Source: JAKAXS01 sp965279065
GTDB taxonomy: Bacteria > Pseudomonadota > Alphaproteobacteria > Rhizobiales > Hyphomicrobiaceae
Length of the DNA: 64,000 nucleotides
Direction: 5' to 3'
NCBI GenBank assembly: GCA_965279065.1
Contig: OZ257134.1
Span: 2,790,001 to 2,854,000, forward strand
Of this stretch, positions 1-8,563 are shown one piece after another. A program made the translations under genes and the position numbers. Every line of letters begins with the position of its first letter. The stretch's first letter is position 1. A model generated the notes under the pieces. That model had not been told where the DNA came from and did no database searches. It was given only the letters and a program-made list of their open reading frames with translations.

Positions 1-675
1 TTGCAGAGCGAGAGCCTTTTCTGCGTCGGCGCTCGCAGAATCTAGACGGTGCTGGCGAAACGCAATGAATGCGCGTGCATAGTAGCCGCCGGCAGTCTCC
101 GGATTTGCGGCCAGCACCTTGTCGATCTCAGCTTGACCCTCCGCATGCTCATCCTTGTCGGATAGAAGGAGCGCGCGCAATAGCGGAATTTTAAGCTCAG
201 TAGGGTTCAGGGCGGCCGCCTTTTGCAAGTCAGCAAGCGCGCGATCCGCCTCGCTGAGCCGCCGGAGCATCAGCGCTCTTTTGTAGTAGGCCGTCCAATT
301 GTTACCTTTCACCTCAACGTAGCGATCGAGATCAATGATCGATTTTGCTTTCTCGCCCCGGTCGTGCTGAACGACTGCTCGGCTATAGTATGTGTCGGCG
401 TAGCGGGGATTAAGCTTTGCTGCGCGGTCGAAATCCGCGAGCGCCTTTTCCAAGTCACCGGCGTTCCGATAGGCCCAGCCCCGGTTGAAGTGAGCAATGT
501 AGAACTGACTATACGGGAGACGCCCGCTCTTCAGGACGCGTTCACAGGCCTCAGCGCTTGCCAGACGATCGGCCGATCTACAGGCGGAGAGGTCTGCGTC
601 CATGCCAGCGATGCTTGGAGACGCAAGACCCATCGATATGACGACCCAGCCGATAAAACAGCGTACACGCTTCAT
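1..675 (-). CDS. TPR-repeat secreted protein, C-terminus cut by window edge
   Basis: The minus strand is open from an ATG at 673-675 to the left edge, giving at least 225 residues. AAGGGA lies just upstream of the start. The first 24 residues (MKRVRCFIGW then a hydrophobic stretch ending SPSIAG) look like a Sec signal peptide. The rest shows repeated TPR-type helix pairs with the usual A/Y/G/A spacing, for example LEKALADFDRA, LADLQKAAALNP and ADAEKALAL. TPR proteins of this type usually act as periplasmic or membrane-bound protein-interaction scaffolds. No enzymatic domain is seen. The partner and pathway cannot be told from this fragment. Confidence 0.75.
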   Translation of the reverse strand, partial: MKRVRCFIGWVVISMGLASPSIAGMDADLSACRSADRLASAEACERVLKSGRLPYSQFYIAHFNRGWAYRNAGDLEKALADFDRAAKLNPRYADTYYSRAVVQHDRGEKAKSIIDLDRYVEVKGNNWTAYYKRALMLRRLSEADRALADLQKAAALNPTELKIPLLRALLLSDKDEHAEGQAEIDKVLAANPETAGGYYARAFIAFRQHRLDSASADAEKALALQ

Positions 676-1040
676 CGCTGATCCCTTGAAGTTCTTGAGC
701 GCTGGCGATGGCTGCGAGCGCGATGGGCGTCTGTTACCTACGTAACCGTAGATTGCTGACGAGAAACCGCTGTTCCCTAGGGAACAACCCTTGAGCGTGC
801 GTCAAACCACCCTGCGTAGCGAAGCCTGATGAGGGTCAGCGATATACTTCACTGTCATAGGCCGCCGCCGGTTCTCACCAATCAGCGGCCATGTTGGGCG
901 ACGGCATCACGTTGCCGAACAGAAGTGGCGACTTCCGCTTCTGGGATTTAGCGGACTATGGCAGATATCCGCTTTGCGAGAGGGCAGACATTGGCGCTAT
1001 TGTTTGAACGTCAGACCGCTTGTTCTGAGAACCCCGTCAT
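676..1040. other. Intergenic region with a perfect 16-bp palindrome
   Basis: No convincing gene is seen in these 365 bases. They hold a perfect palindrome, TGTTCCCTAGGGAACA at 771-786, and a looser inverted repeat GTTAC-N4-GTAAC at 733-746. Both lie 60-110 bases upstream of the TPR gene start, where operators would be expected. No regulator for them is recognised here. Confidence 0.5.
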
Positions 1041-1295
1041 TCACCTCAGCATCCGATAAACTAGTCCCGGCGGCAGGATGAATTCGCCGTGCGTGAGAGC
1101 CTCGTATTCGTCGCCGCCGTCCAACCTTCGTGAGGCTACCCCAACGAATTCGAAACTGCGGTGCCAGCGATCTGTCACATACTGATTGATTTCAACGCCT
1201 CGATAGAAACCCATAACCGGGCCCGACTTTGTTACGTCCCGTAACGTGTGATAAGCGGTGACCTTCTTCCCATTCAGAGCATTCATCGGTGGCAT
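1041..1295 (-). CDS. Small protein of unknown function
   Basis: An open frame of about 84 codons runs from ATG 1293-1295; a GTG two codons earlier is possible. The product is mixed alpha/beta in composition with no signal peptide or membrane segment. It has an unbroken run of aromatic and charged residues (GFYRGVEINQYV, RWHRSFEFVGVASRR) more typical of a folded protein than of random sequence. No family is recognised. It lies downstream of the permease gene on the same strand but is separated from it by a hairpin at 1339-1364, so it is probably transcribed alone. Confidence 0.4.
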   Translation of the reverse strand: MPPMNALNGKKVTAYHTLRDVTKSGPVMGFYRGVEINQYVTDRWHRSFEFVGVASRRLDGGDEYEALTHGEFILPPGLVYRMLR

Positions 1296-1338
1296 GTGCA
1301 CACCCTACAGACCCGTTGCGACACACTGCAAATGAGTT

Positions 1339-1364
1339 GCCCCCGCCCGATTTTGGGCGAGGGC
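1339..1364 (-). terminator. Hairpin after the amine permease gene
   Basis: GCCCCCGCCC and GGGCGAGGGC form a 10-bp stem with one G-U type mismatch around a 6-base loop. It starts 9 bases past the permease stop codon. There is no strong T-run, so it may act as a weak or Rho-assisted terminator. Confidence 0.5.
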
Positions 1365-1372
1365 AGTTCGCG

Positions 1373-3127
1373 TCAAGGTGCAGCTGGTGGAGGTAGCTGG
1401 AAGTAATAGTGAGACGCTAGGACCACCACACCCGCTGCCAGAAGCGTGAGATATGGCAGCATCCCTGCTCTGCGAACTCCGAGGTCCTGACTCTTCAAGT
1501 CCAGCTCAGCAAGCATGTGGTCGGGGAACCGACCCCTGTCCTGAATGTAGTGTCTGAAAAAGAACACTGGGATGATCGCCGCTGCAAAGGCCAATCCATA
1601 CCAGAGTGCATTCGGATTTCCCCACACCTTGGCACCTGCACCCATCAGCACAAGGTTGACGAAACCAAGGAGCGCATTGAATGCGACGAGCCAATTGGGG
1701 CAGCGGTACGGTCTTGGGATATCCGGGCTGTCGATCCTGTGGATCCATGTCGCCTGCAAGTTCAGGAAGATGAAGATCATGTAGCCGACGTTCGAGATAG
1801 ACAGGATCAGATAGTAGGCCGTTGCGTCGGACGCTGCGAAAGTAAGCAAACCGAGATTGAATATGAGATCGGTCCACATCGCCTTGGTGGGGGCGCCGTG
1901 TTCGTTGGCGTGCGACAGATATTTCGGAAGCCAGCCGTCGACACCGCCCTGATAGAGAGTGCGTGACGATCCAGCCATAGCCATCATGATCGCCAGGATA
2001 AGCGCCAGGATCATCATCATCTCAAGGAGATGAGTGATGATTTTGTTGCCACCGCCAACCATGTCACCCATGGCGCCGGCTACACCCGTTCCGTCGACGA
2101 TGCCCGGTGCGGTCATCCCTTCAACGCCGAGGTGGCCCTGGAACGTCGTCGCGACGAGCGTATAGAGCACGACGCAAACAGCACCCGCCCAGACGATCGA
2201 CTTTAAAGTGTCCGTGGCAGGGTTCTTGAACTCACGAGTGTAGCAAACAGCCGTCTCAAAGGCGTAAGTCGACCAGCCAGCAATGAATAAGGCGCCGAGG
2301 AAGAAGGTCCAGCCGCCGTTGTTCCATTCTCCGTTCGGGGGAACGAGTGGCATAAAGTTGGCGTAGTTCACGGCACCGTTGAAGAAAGGAACGATACCAA
2401 CGATCGCCATTGGGATCAGCACCATCAACCCGATATACATCTGAACGCGAGCCGTGCTGAAAATACCGCGATGTTGAATGGCAAACGCCATCAACATCAA
2501 TGCGGCACCGATGAAGAACGTCGATCCGACTTCGATGTTTGCCAACCCAAAGAACGAAAAGCTCACTAACTTGAACGAGCGCAACACTGGTGTACCAGCG
2601 TCAGTCACGGCTGCGACTGCAATCTTCACCGCTTCTTCTGTCGACTTTCCGTCAATCAGCGAGGCATGCGCGGCGTTCTTGAGCCATGCGAGTACCTCGG
2701 GCGAGTCCGGAAGATAGATCGGTATCGGCGCTATGGCATTGAGGATGTATCCCGCCGCAATCGCACATCCCAGAGAGAGCACTGGCGTCCACGCAAACCA
2801 GTTACACCAAACTGACAGTGGTGCGATGATCTTGCTGTACCTCAGCCAGGCCGCTGCACCGTAAACGGCAGCGCCACCCGACTTGTTGGCAAATAGACCG
2901 GCGATTTCGGCGTAGCTGAAAGCTTGGAAGAAGCCCATCGCCACCGAGATTGCCCACACGACGAACGCGAGCTTTCCCGCCGTGGCACCCATTCCGCCAA
3001 TTGAAATCAGAACAAGCGCCGGAACACCACTTGCGATCCAAAACGCGCCCTTCCAATCGATAGTTCTATGAAGCCCAGTAGAATCGCCAGGCGATATCCC
3101 CGGCCCTACGCTTGAAGCGATTGTCAT
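1373..3127 (-). CDS. APC-family amino acid/amine permease
   Basis: The 584-residue product is rich in membrane segments and matches the amino acid-polyamine-organocation (APC) superfamily. Near residues 40-60 it has the glycine-rich first transmembrane stretch (LISIGGMGATAG), followed by about a dozen hydrophobic segments. It would sit in the inner membrane and import an amine or amino acid by cation symport. It is transcribed divergently from an XRE-cupin regulator and lies in a cluster with a glutamine-synthetase-like ligase and a FAD oxidase. In the E. coli Puu system the same set of functions includes the putrescine importer PuuP. The substrate here is not known. The long insertion around residues 120-180 is unusual for short APC transporters. 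Confidence 0.85.
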   Translation of the reverse strand: MTIASSVGPGISPGDSTGLHRTIDWKGAFWIASGVPALVLISIGGMGATAGKLAFVVWAISVAMGFFQAFSYAEIAGLFANKSGGAAVYGAAAWLRYSKIIAPLSVWCNWFAWTPVLSLGCAIAAGYILNAIAPIPIYLPDSPEVLAWLKNAAHASLIDGKSTEEAVKIAVAAVTDAGTPVLRSFKLVSFSFFGLANIEVGSTFFIGAALMLMAFAIQHRGIFSTARVQMYIGLMVLIPMAIVGIVPFFNGAVNYANFMPLVPPNGEWNNGGWTFFLGALFIAGWSTYAFETAVCYTREFKNPATDTLKSIVWAGAVCVVLYTLVATTFQGHLGVEGMTAPGIVDGTGVAGAMGDMVGGGNKIITHLLEMMMILALILAIMMAMAGSSRTLYQGGVDGWLPKYLSHANEHGAPTKAMWTDLIFNLGLLTFAASDATAYYLILSISNVGYMIFIFLNLQATWIHRIDSPDIPRPYRCPNWLVAFNALLGFVNLVLMGAGAKVWGNPNALWYGLAFAAAIIPVFFFRHYIQDRGRFPDHMLAELDLKSQDLGVRRAGMLPYLTLLAAGVVVLASHYYFQLPPPAAP

Positions 3128-3194
3128 CAGTCACTCCTCCAAACAGGCCGTTATTGCGCTGAGCCGGCCGATGGGGGTGCATAGTGACGCTTAG

Positions 3195-3253
3195 TTACAT
3201 ATGATGCAACTATTTTGCATGCATAGAATGTAATATTTTTGCTGCAAATGTAA
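3195..3253. promoter_or_regulatory. Operator array between permease and regulator genes
   Basis: Five half-sites of the form ATGYAA or its complement lie between the divergent permease and regulator genes: TTACAT 3195-3200, ATGCAA 3204-3209, TTGCAT 3215-3220, ATGTAA 3228-3233 and ATGTAA 3248-3253. The first three are spaced N3 and N5. The same half-site spacing recurs at 8489-8514 in front of the ligase and oxidase genes. The likely binder is the XRE-cupin regulator encoded next to it, which is inference. Confidence 0.6.
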
Positions 3254-3363
3254 GATTGGCGTTGTAAAATCACACTAAATTTTTCAACTGGCTTTTGCCG
3301 ACACGCAAAAATCGTTCATACTATTACATCGGCGGGCTGATCGCCGACACTGAAAGAGAGATC

Positions 3364-4023
3364 ATGACGCCAGCGAAACAAAGCAAGCCGTCCAAGCCTG
3401 CGGCGGGACGAACTGGAAAAGTACCTGTTGAGCCAGACGCCGCTGACGTGCCCCTGGAAAAGCGAATTGGTGACGTCCTGAAGGCGCGGCGACTCGCTGC
3501 CAATCTCACCCTGTCAGACTTGAGCGCAGGGGCCGGCCTGTCGAGCGCGATGTTGAGCCGTATCGAGAACGGTATGGCGACGGCTAGTCTCGATTCACTG
3601 GAGAGGCTTTGCCAAGCGGTAGGTATCGGCATGGCCGACCTATTTAAGGAAACGGACCTCAAAAAGGGCTCCGCTCAGCTGATCAAACGATCCGAGCAGA
3701 TGGAAGTTGTCCGGGTCGGCACCAAGTACGGCCACACCTATCGTCTACTCTCCTATGACCGCGGACCGAAAAAACTCTTCGAGCCGTTCTTCATCGAGAT
3801 GGATAAGAAAAGCGAGTCTTACCCCCGCTTCTCACACCCGGGAACCGAGTTCATTTACATGTTGCAGGGGCGGATGCAGTACCGGTTCGGCGACAATGTC
3901 TATCTGGTCGAACCGGGCGATGCCTTCACCTTTTCAGGCGAGGTCGTCCACGGCCCTGAGAAGCTGCTCGACGAGCGCGCAAAATTCTTGGCAATCATCT
4001 TTTACGGCGACAGCCCTCCGTAA
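3364..4023 (+). CDS. XRE-cupin transcriptional regulator (PuuR-like architecture)
   Basis: The 219-residue protein has a lambda-repressor-type HTH at about residues 35-90 (LTLSDLSAGAGLSSAMLSRI) and a C-terminal cupin at about 130-215 (HPGTEFIYMLQG, LVEPGDAFTF). This is the layout of PuuR and other repressors of amine and amino acid catabolism, in which the cupin senses a small ligand. ATG 3364 is preferred over an in-frame ATG at 3295 because GAAAGAGAG precedes it. The gene is divergent from the permease and faces the glxD operon end to end. It probably controls both divergent promoters of the cluster through the shared ATGCAA/TTGCAT sites; this is inference from location. Confidence 0.85.
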   Translation: MTPAKQSKPSKPAAGRTGKVPVEPDAADVPLEKRIGDVLKARRLAANLTLSDLSAGAGLSSAMLSRIENGMATASLDSLERLCQAVGIGMADLFKETDLKKGSAQLIKRSEQMEVVRVGTKYGHTYRLLSYDRGPKKLFEPFFIEMDKKSESYPRFSHPGTEFIYMLQGRMQYRFGDNVYLVEPGDAFTFSGEVVHGPEKLLDERAKFLAIIFYGDSPP

Positions 4024-4027
4024 AGAA

Positions 4028-4049
4028 TGCCGGGAGCGAGCTCCCGGCA
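4028..4049. terminator. Bidirectional hairpin between regulator and glxD
   Basis: TGCCGGGAG and CTCCCGGCA form a perfect 9-bp stem around CGAG, 5 bases after the regulator stop and between two convergent genes. It could end transcription from either side. Confidence 0.7.
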
Positions 4050-4078
4050 AGTTTACCAGGGGTATGCAGGTGCGCGGT

Positions 4079-5416
4079 TTAGTTTCCCCCCGCGCCAGGG
4101 ATCCAGTTCGTGCCGGCCAACGGCACCTTTGCCATCGCCGCCGCCTCAATAGTCACCGCCACAAGATCTTCCGGTTCGAGATTATGCAGGTGGTTCTTGC
4201 CGCAAGCCCGCGCCAGAGTCTGGGCTTCCAACGTCATGACCTTCAGGTAATTTGCGAGACGACGCCCGGCGATCACAGGATCGAGACGGCTGCTCAATTC
4301 CGCCGTCTGAGTAGTGATGCCAGCCGGATCCTTGCCCTCATGCCAATCGTCGTAACAACCGGCGGTGGTTCCAAGTTTCTGGTATTCCGCTTCCCATTTC
4401 GGATCGTTATCACCCAAGGCAATGAGTGCGGCTGTGCCAATTCCGACAGCGTCTGCGCCTAGCGCTAGGGCCTTGGCCACATCAGCACCATTGCGGATGC
4501 CACCGGACACGATGAGCTGAACCTTGCGATGCATACCCAAATCCTGCAGGGCCTGGACCGCAGGCCGAATGGCTGAAAGCAGCGGGATGCCTACATGTTC
4601 GATGAAGACCTCCTGCGTCGCAGCGGTGCCGCCCTGCATGCCGTCGAGCACGACGACATCCGCACCAGCCTTAACCGCGAGAGCGACGTCGAAGTACGGT
4701 CTGCTAGCACCGACCTTCAAATAGATCGGCTTTTCCCAGTCCGTAATTTCTCTCAGTTCGTTGATTTTGATTTCCAGATCATCCGCCCCAGTCCAGTCTG
4801 GATGACGACAGGCGGAACGCTGGTCGATGCCCTTTGGGAGTTGGCGCATTTGCGCTACACGGTCAGAGATCTTCTGACCAAGCAACATGCCACCTCCGCC
4901 AGGCTTCGCTCCCTGGCCGATCACAATTTCAATAGCATCGGCCTTGAGAAGATCGTCAGGATTCATCCCGTAGCGGGAAGGCAGATACTGATAGACAAGA
5001 TATTTTGATTGTCCGCGCTCTTCGGCCGTCATGCCACCGTCTCCAGTTGTCGTTGAGGTGCCAGCAAGCGACGCGCCGCGCCCCAAGGCTTCCTTCGCGT
5101 TTGCGGACAGCGAACCGAAACTCATGCCCGCGATGGTGATGGGCGTCGCGAGCTTGATCGGCTTCTTGGCAAAACGAGTTCCCAGCACCACGTCGGTGCC
5201 GCATTTCTCGCGATAGCCCTCAAGGGCATAGCGAGACATCGATGCGCCGAGCAGCAATAGATCATCGAAATTCGGCAAGCGCCTCTTCGAACCGCCGCCG
5301 CGTATGTCATAGATGCCGGTAGCAGCAGCCCTACGTATCTCGGCCATCGTGTAATCATCGTATGTTGCCGACTTGCGCGGGGGAGTCGGCATCCAGTTTG
5401 ATTCATGGATCGTCAT
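4079..5416 (-). CDS. glxD: GlxD: FMN-binding glutamate-synthase-like subunit (MgsC type)
   Basis: The 445-residue protein matches the FMN/central domain of glutamate synthase as found in the free-standing subunits GlxD and MgsC. Typical stretches are TTTGDGGM, GQGAKPGGGGML, LKVGASRPYFD, VLDGMQGGTAAT and the phosphate-binding GGIRNGADVAKALALGADAVGIGTAA. In methylamine users MgsABC converts gamma-glutamylmethylamide or glutamate plus methylamine to N-methylglutamate. The usual 3Fe-4S cysteine cluster (CxxxxCP) is degenerate: only one Cys remains in TTAGCYDDWHEGKDPAGI. The start ATG overlaps the glxC stop (TGATG), so translation is coupled. It is the last gene of the glnT-glxB-glxC-glxD operon. 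Confidence 0.88.
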   Translation of the reverse strand: MTIHESNWMPTPPRKSATYDDYTMAEIRRAAATGIYDIRGGGSKRRLPNFDDLLLLGASMSRYALEGYREKCGTDVVLGTRFAKKPIKLATPITIAGMSFGSLSANAKEALGRGASLAGTSTTTGDGGMTAEERGQSKYLVYQYLPSRYGMNPDDLLKADAIEIVIGQGAKPGGGGMLLGQKISDRVAQMRQLPKGIDQRSACRHPDWTGADDLEIKINELREITDWEKPIYLKVGASRPYFDVALAVKAGADVVVLDGMQGGTAATQEVFIEHVGIPLLSAIRPAVQALQDLGMHRKVQLIVSGGIRNGADVAKALALGADAVGIGTAALIALGDNDPKWEAEYQKLGTTAGCYDDWHEGKDPAGITTQTAELSSRLDPVIAGRRLANYLKVMTLEAQTLARACGKNHLHNLEPEDLVAVTIEAAAMAKVPLAGTNWIPGAGGN

Positions 5417-6105
5417 CAGTAAGCTCCCGCATTGTCGATGCTAAAATTGTAGAGTTTGCGAGCTGAGCCATATCGGCTGAACTCCGACACATCCACCTTG
5501 TGCGCTTCCCCAGCGGACTTAAGAAGCTCAAGCAGTTCGGCCTTATGCGCGTCGCGCATCTGCTTCTTGACGCAGTCCGCACCTAGGCTTGTGACCGGCC
5601 CGCGAACATAAATTTTCGCCTCATAAAGCGAATCGCCAAGCGCCTCGCCCGCCTCACCCATGACAACAAGACGACCATTCTGGCCCATGAACGCCGAGAG
5701 ATGCCCGATGCCGCCTTTCACGACGATGTCGATGCCTTTCATCGAGATGCCACAGCGAGCCGATGCATTGCCCTCGATGATGAGGGTCCCACCGCGACCT
5801 GTTGCGCCCGCGCACTGGCTGGCGTCGCCTTTGACGTGGATCAGGCCCGACATCATGTTTTCGCCAACGCCCTGACCTGCGCTGCCCTCGATCATGATGT
5901 GGGCATTCTTGTTCATGCCGCCGCAGTAGTATCCAACATGTCCTTGGATATTGACGCTGATAGGTACGCGAACGCCCGCAGCGATCGAATGCTCGCCGTT
6001 GGGGTTTGCAATCGCCCAGAGCGTCTCATTTGTGTCGGGTTGAAGCCGGTGCAATGAAGCGTTGAGCTCGCGAACCGGGGTTTGAAGCAAGTCTACATTC
6101 GGCAT
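5416..6105 (-). CDS. glxC: GlxC: glutamate-synthase beta-helix subunit (MgsB type)
   Basis: The 229-residue product resembles the C-terminal GXGXG beta-helix domain of glutamate synthase large subunit (GltB). It has repeated G-x-G turns such as GHVGYYCGGMNKNAH, GSAGQGVGENMMSG, GATGRGGTLIIEGNAS and GEAGEALGDSLYEAKIYVRG. In MgsABC/GlxBCD this domain is a separate protein that bridges the amidotransferase and FMN subunits. The start chosen is MPNVDLLQTPV at 6105, which overlaps the glxB stop by one base; an earlier in-frame Met would lie inside glxB. Its stop overlaps the glxD start in the same way. Confidence 0.87.
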   Translation of the reverse strand: MPNVDLLQTPVRELNASLHRLQPDTNETLWAIANPNGEHSIAAGVRVPISVNIQGHVGYYCGGMNKNAHIMIEGSAGQGVGENMMSGLIHVKGDASQCAGATGRGGTLIIEGNASARCGISMKGIDIVVKGGIGHLSAFMGQNGRLVVMGEAGEALGDSLYEAKIYVRGPVTSLGADCVKKQMRDAHKAELLELLKSAGEAHKVDVSEFSRYGSARKLYNFSIDNAGAY

Positions 6106-7004
6106 CACTGGTGCTCCCAAAAGTACACCGTCGCCGGCTTCGGTTCCCAGACCTTCGCGGTCTCGATACCAGGAAGGCACGTCAGTGATTTGTATTCAGA
6201 TGCAAAGGCGACGTACTGATCGGTCTCAGCCATCACTGCGGGTTTGCACGCGATGGGATCGCGCAGCACACCAAATCCATTCTCTGTGCCGACAACGAAT
6301 GTGAAGAATCCGTCCAGATCAGACAGGCTAGATTCAAGCGCTTGGCCTAGAGACTGCCCGTCTCGCATTTGCTTTGAGAGATATCCCGCAGCGACCTCGG
6401 AGTCGTTCTCCGTCCTTATCTTGATACCCTCTCGGCGCAACTCGCGCCTCAGCGAGGCGTGGTTCGAAAGCGAGCCGTTATGCACGAGACACTGGTCGGC
6501 CCCGGTCGAGAACGGATGAGACCCGCTTGTATTGACAGAAGACTCGGTTGCCATTCGGGTATGAGAAATCCCGTGACTGCCGCGCATCTTCGACATGCCG
6601 AAGGCTTCTGCGACGTCCGTCGGATAACCGACTTCCTTGAATATCTCGAGCCGTTCGCCCTCGCTAACGATATTGACTTGCGGCCAATTCTCTTCAAGCC
6701 AAGTCTTCGCCCGCAACACGTGCTGCTTCTTCAAAGAAATTACGACATGAGAGTGCTTCAACGCGATCTTCGCATCCCGGTCGACAACCATCGCCAGGCG
6801 CTCTGCGACCCTCTCGATATCGAAGCGCGTGTCGGGACCAGCAAGGACGAGCTTAACTGAACCAGGAGTCGAATCTCCGTAGATTGCAAATCCTGCTGAA
6901 TCAGGCCCGCGGCTGCAAAGTGTCGCTGTCATCTTGCTTAGCAGCGCCCCGAGCTCGGATTCCAGTTTTGCGTCCTTTATGAAAATACCCGCAATTCCGC
7001 ACAT
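6105..7004 (-). CDS. glxB: GlxB: class II glutamine amidotransferase subunit (MgsA type)
   Basis: The 299-residue product is an Ntn-type glutamine amidotransferase like the N-terminal domain of glutamate synthase. The start is set at ATG 7004 so that MCGIAGIF places the catalytic Cys at position 2, as this family requires after Met removal. An ATG four codons upstream would bury the Cys and overlaps the ribosome-binding GGAG. Later motifs include SHTRMATESSVNTSGSHPF and LVHNGSLSNH. It would release ammonia from glutamine, or handle a gamma-glutamyl amide, and pass it to GlxC/GlxD. It is followed directly by glxC with a one-base overlap. Confidence 0.88.
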   Translation of the reverse strand: MCGIAGIFIKDAKLESELGALLSKMTATLCSRGPDSAGFAIYGDSTPGSVKLVLAGPDTRFDIERVAERLAMVVDRDAKIALKHSHVVISLKKQHVLRAKTWLEENWPQVNIVSEGERLEIFKEVGYPTDVAEAFGMSKMRGSHGISHTRMATESSVNTSGSHPFSTGADQCLVHNGSLSNHASLRRELRREGIKIRTENDSEVAAGYLSKQMRDGQSLGQALESSLSDLDGFFTFVVGTENGFGVLRDPIACKPAVMAETDQYVAFASEYKSLTCLPGIETAKVWEPKPATVYFWEHQ

Positions 7005-7027
7005 ATAGATCTCCATTCAGAGGTGAT

Positions 7028-8431
7028 TCAGAAGAAGCTCAGGTACTTCTTCGTTTCCCAGTCCGAGACGTGGCGGTGATAGTCGAGCCACTCCTCGCGC
7101 TTCAGGCCGACGAACTCATTGATGAAGGCGTCGCCTAGCGACGATCGAAACAGCTCGCTCCTGGCGAGCGCTTCAACTGCTTCGCTTAGGGACTGGGGCA
7201 GGATCTCAATTTTACGATCAGCAACTTCCTGCTGAGACAGAGCATAAAAATTGATGTTCTGCGGTGGTCCCGGATCGAGCTTGCGGTCAATGCCGTCGAG
7301 GCCGGCCGCAATGATGGCCGCCTGTGCCAAGTAGGGGTTCATGCCGCTGTCCCCTACGCGTATTTCGATGCGACCGTAGGGTATCCGAACCATCGCGGTG
7401 CGATTGTTATCTCCGTACGCAACGAACACGGGAGCCCAGGTCGTTCCCGATGCAGTACGTCCGACGACGAGACGCTTGTAGGAATTCACCGACGGGGCAA
7501 GGAGCGCCGTTAGTGCCTTCGCGTGCGTGAGGATACCTGCGGTAAAGTGATAGGCCAGTTTTGACAGTCCCATTCCGCTTGGATCGGACTTGTCGTGGAA
7601 CAGATTGTTTCCAGCAGCATCAGTGATTGACGCATGAATGTGCATGCCGTTTCCGGTCATGGAACTCTTGGGCTTAGGCATGAAGGAGCAAATGCCGCCG
7701 AGTTCGTGCGCGATCTCTGCGGCCGCCATCTTGAACAGGATGATTTGATCTGCCGACTTGAGGGCATCGGCATACTTGAAATTGATCTCGTATTGGCCGT
7801 TAGCATCTTCGTGGTCGATTTGGTAGACGTCGATGCCAAGTGCCTGAAGGCTCTCGGTAACCCTCTCCAAAAACATTCTTGCCCGCGACAGTCCCCTGTA
7901 ATCGTAAGCGGGCTTCTGCAGGCAATCGGTTTCGTCGAGAGGAGCAACGCTGCCATCAGCGGTCCGCTGCAATAAACTGAACTCGGGCTCGATGCCGGTC
8001 TGGAGAGTCCACCCGCGTTGAGCAAGTCGTTCCGCCTGCGCTTTCAAAATATTTCGGGTGTCAACCGGGTGCGGCTTACCGCTTACCGTGCCTGTGCCCA
8101 TCATTCTGGCGTAGCCGGGAGCCCACGGCACAAGGGTCAAAGTGGTGATGTCGCCAACGACAATGAACTCTGGTTCGTGGGGAGCAAGACAAAGTCCGAA
8201 AACACCGCCCCCAGCAAATCCAACGCCATCTGTCACGATGTCTTCGAGGTGGCTAACGGGGACAGCTTTGCTCTTCGCAACGCCATAAATGTCGACGAAC
8301 TGCGCGAGAATGTATCGAACCTGATTTTGGACGAGGAACGTCTTGGCAGATTCAATATCGAGCTTTGAGGGTGATGCCATCTGACCAGGCGCAATGTGCC
8401 AATCCCAATGGGTAGCCATCATCATATTCAC
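7028..8431 (-). CDS. Glutamine-synthetase-like gamma-glutamylamide ligase (GlnT/GmaS type)
   Basis: This is a glutamine-synthetase-fold protein of about 467 residues with the catalytic-domain signatures IDHEDANGQYEINF, GNGMHIHASI, NSYKRLV and NNRTAMVRIP followed by RIEIRVGDSGMNPYLA. Relatives are GlnT of rhizobia, gamma-glutamylmethylamide synthetase (GmaS) and PuuA, which ligate glutamate to ammonia or an amine using ATP. GTG 8431 is favoured because GGAG precedes it by six bases. An ATG at 8479 would leave no leader next to the operator at 8489-8514. The linkage to glxBCD and an amine-type permease supports an amine substrate over ammonia, but methylamine, ethylamine, ethanolamine and putrescine cannot be told apart by reading. 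Confidence 0.85.
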   Translation of the reverse strand: MNMMMATHWDWHIAPGQMASPSKLDIESAKTFLVQNQVRYILAQFVDIYGVAKSKAVPVSHLEDIVTDGVGFAGGGVFGLCLAPHEPEFIVVGDITTLTLVPWAPGYARMMGTGTVSGKPHPVDTRNILKAQAERLAQRGWTLQTGIEPEFSLLQRTADGSVAPLDETDCLQKPAYDYRGLSRARMFLERVTESLQALGIDVYQIDHEDANGQYEINFKYADALKSADQIILFKMAAAEIAHELGGICSFMPKPKSSMTGNGMHIHASITDAAGNNLFHDKSDPSGMGLSKLAYHFTAGILTHAKALTALLAPSVNSYKRLVVGRTASGTTWAPVFVAYGDNNRTAMVRIPYGRIEIRVGDSGMNPYLAQAAIIAAGLDGIDRKLDPGPPQNINFYALSQQEVADRKIEILPQSLSEAVEALARSELFRSSLGDAFINEFVGLKREEWLDYHRHVSDWETKKYLSFF

Positions 8432-8488
8432 GGTTGACTCCGCTCGGCTGAGGAACGCGACGAGTGATCCAACCGTCATAATTCAAAC

Positions 8489-8514
8489 TTGCATGTGATG
8501 CAACTTTTTTGTAG
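8489..8514. promoter_or_regulatory. Operator between ligase and oxidase genes
   Basis: TTGCAT 8489-8494, ATGCAA 8498-8503 and TTGTAG 8509-8514 have spacings N3 and N5, the same as the first three half-sites at 3195-3220. The 16 bases at 8496-8511 match 3202-3217 with one difference. The site sits in the divergent promoter region of the glnT-glxBCD operon and the oxidase-RidA operon. Confidence 0.62.
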
Positions 8515-8563
8515 AGCGTACAAGCGGGCGTTGGCGTTCGCATCCTTCAGCTGGGAGGCTTAC

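Noticed and set aside
781..805. Possible EcfG-type promoter (GGAAC followed by a CGTT-like element) upstream of the small genes
   Set aside because: The -10 element and the spacing do not fit; GGAAC is part of the palindrome at 771-786.
3707..4462. A 250-codon plus-strand frame overlapping the regulator and glxD
   Set aside because: It is frame-shifted within the cupin domain and then antisense to glxD; its composition is Ser/Arg-rich as expected for a shadow.
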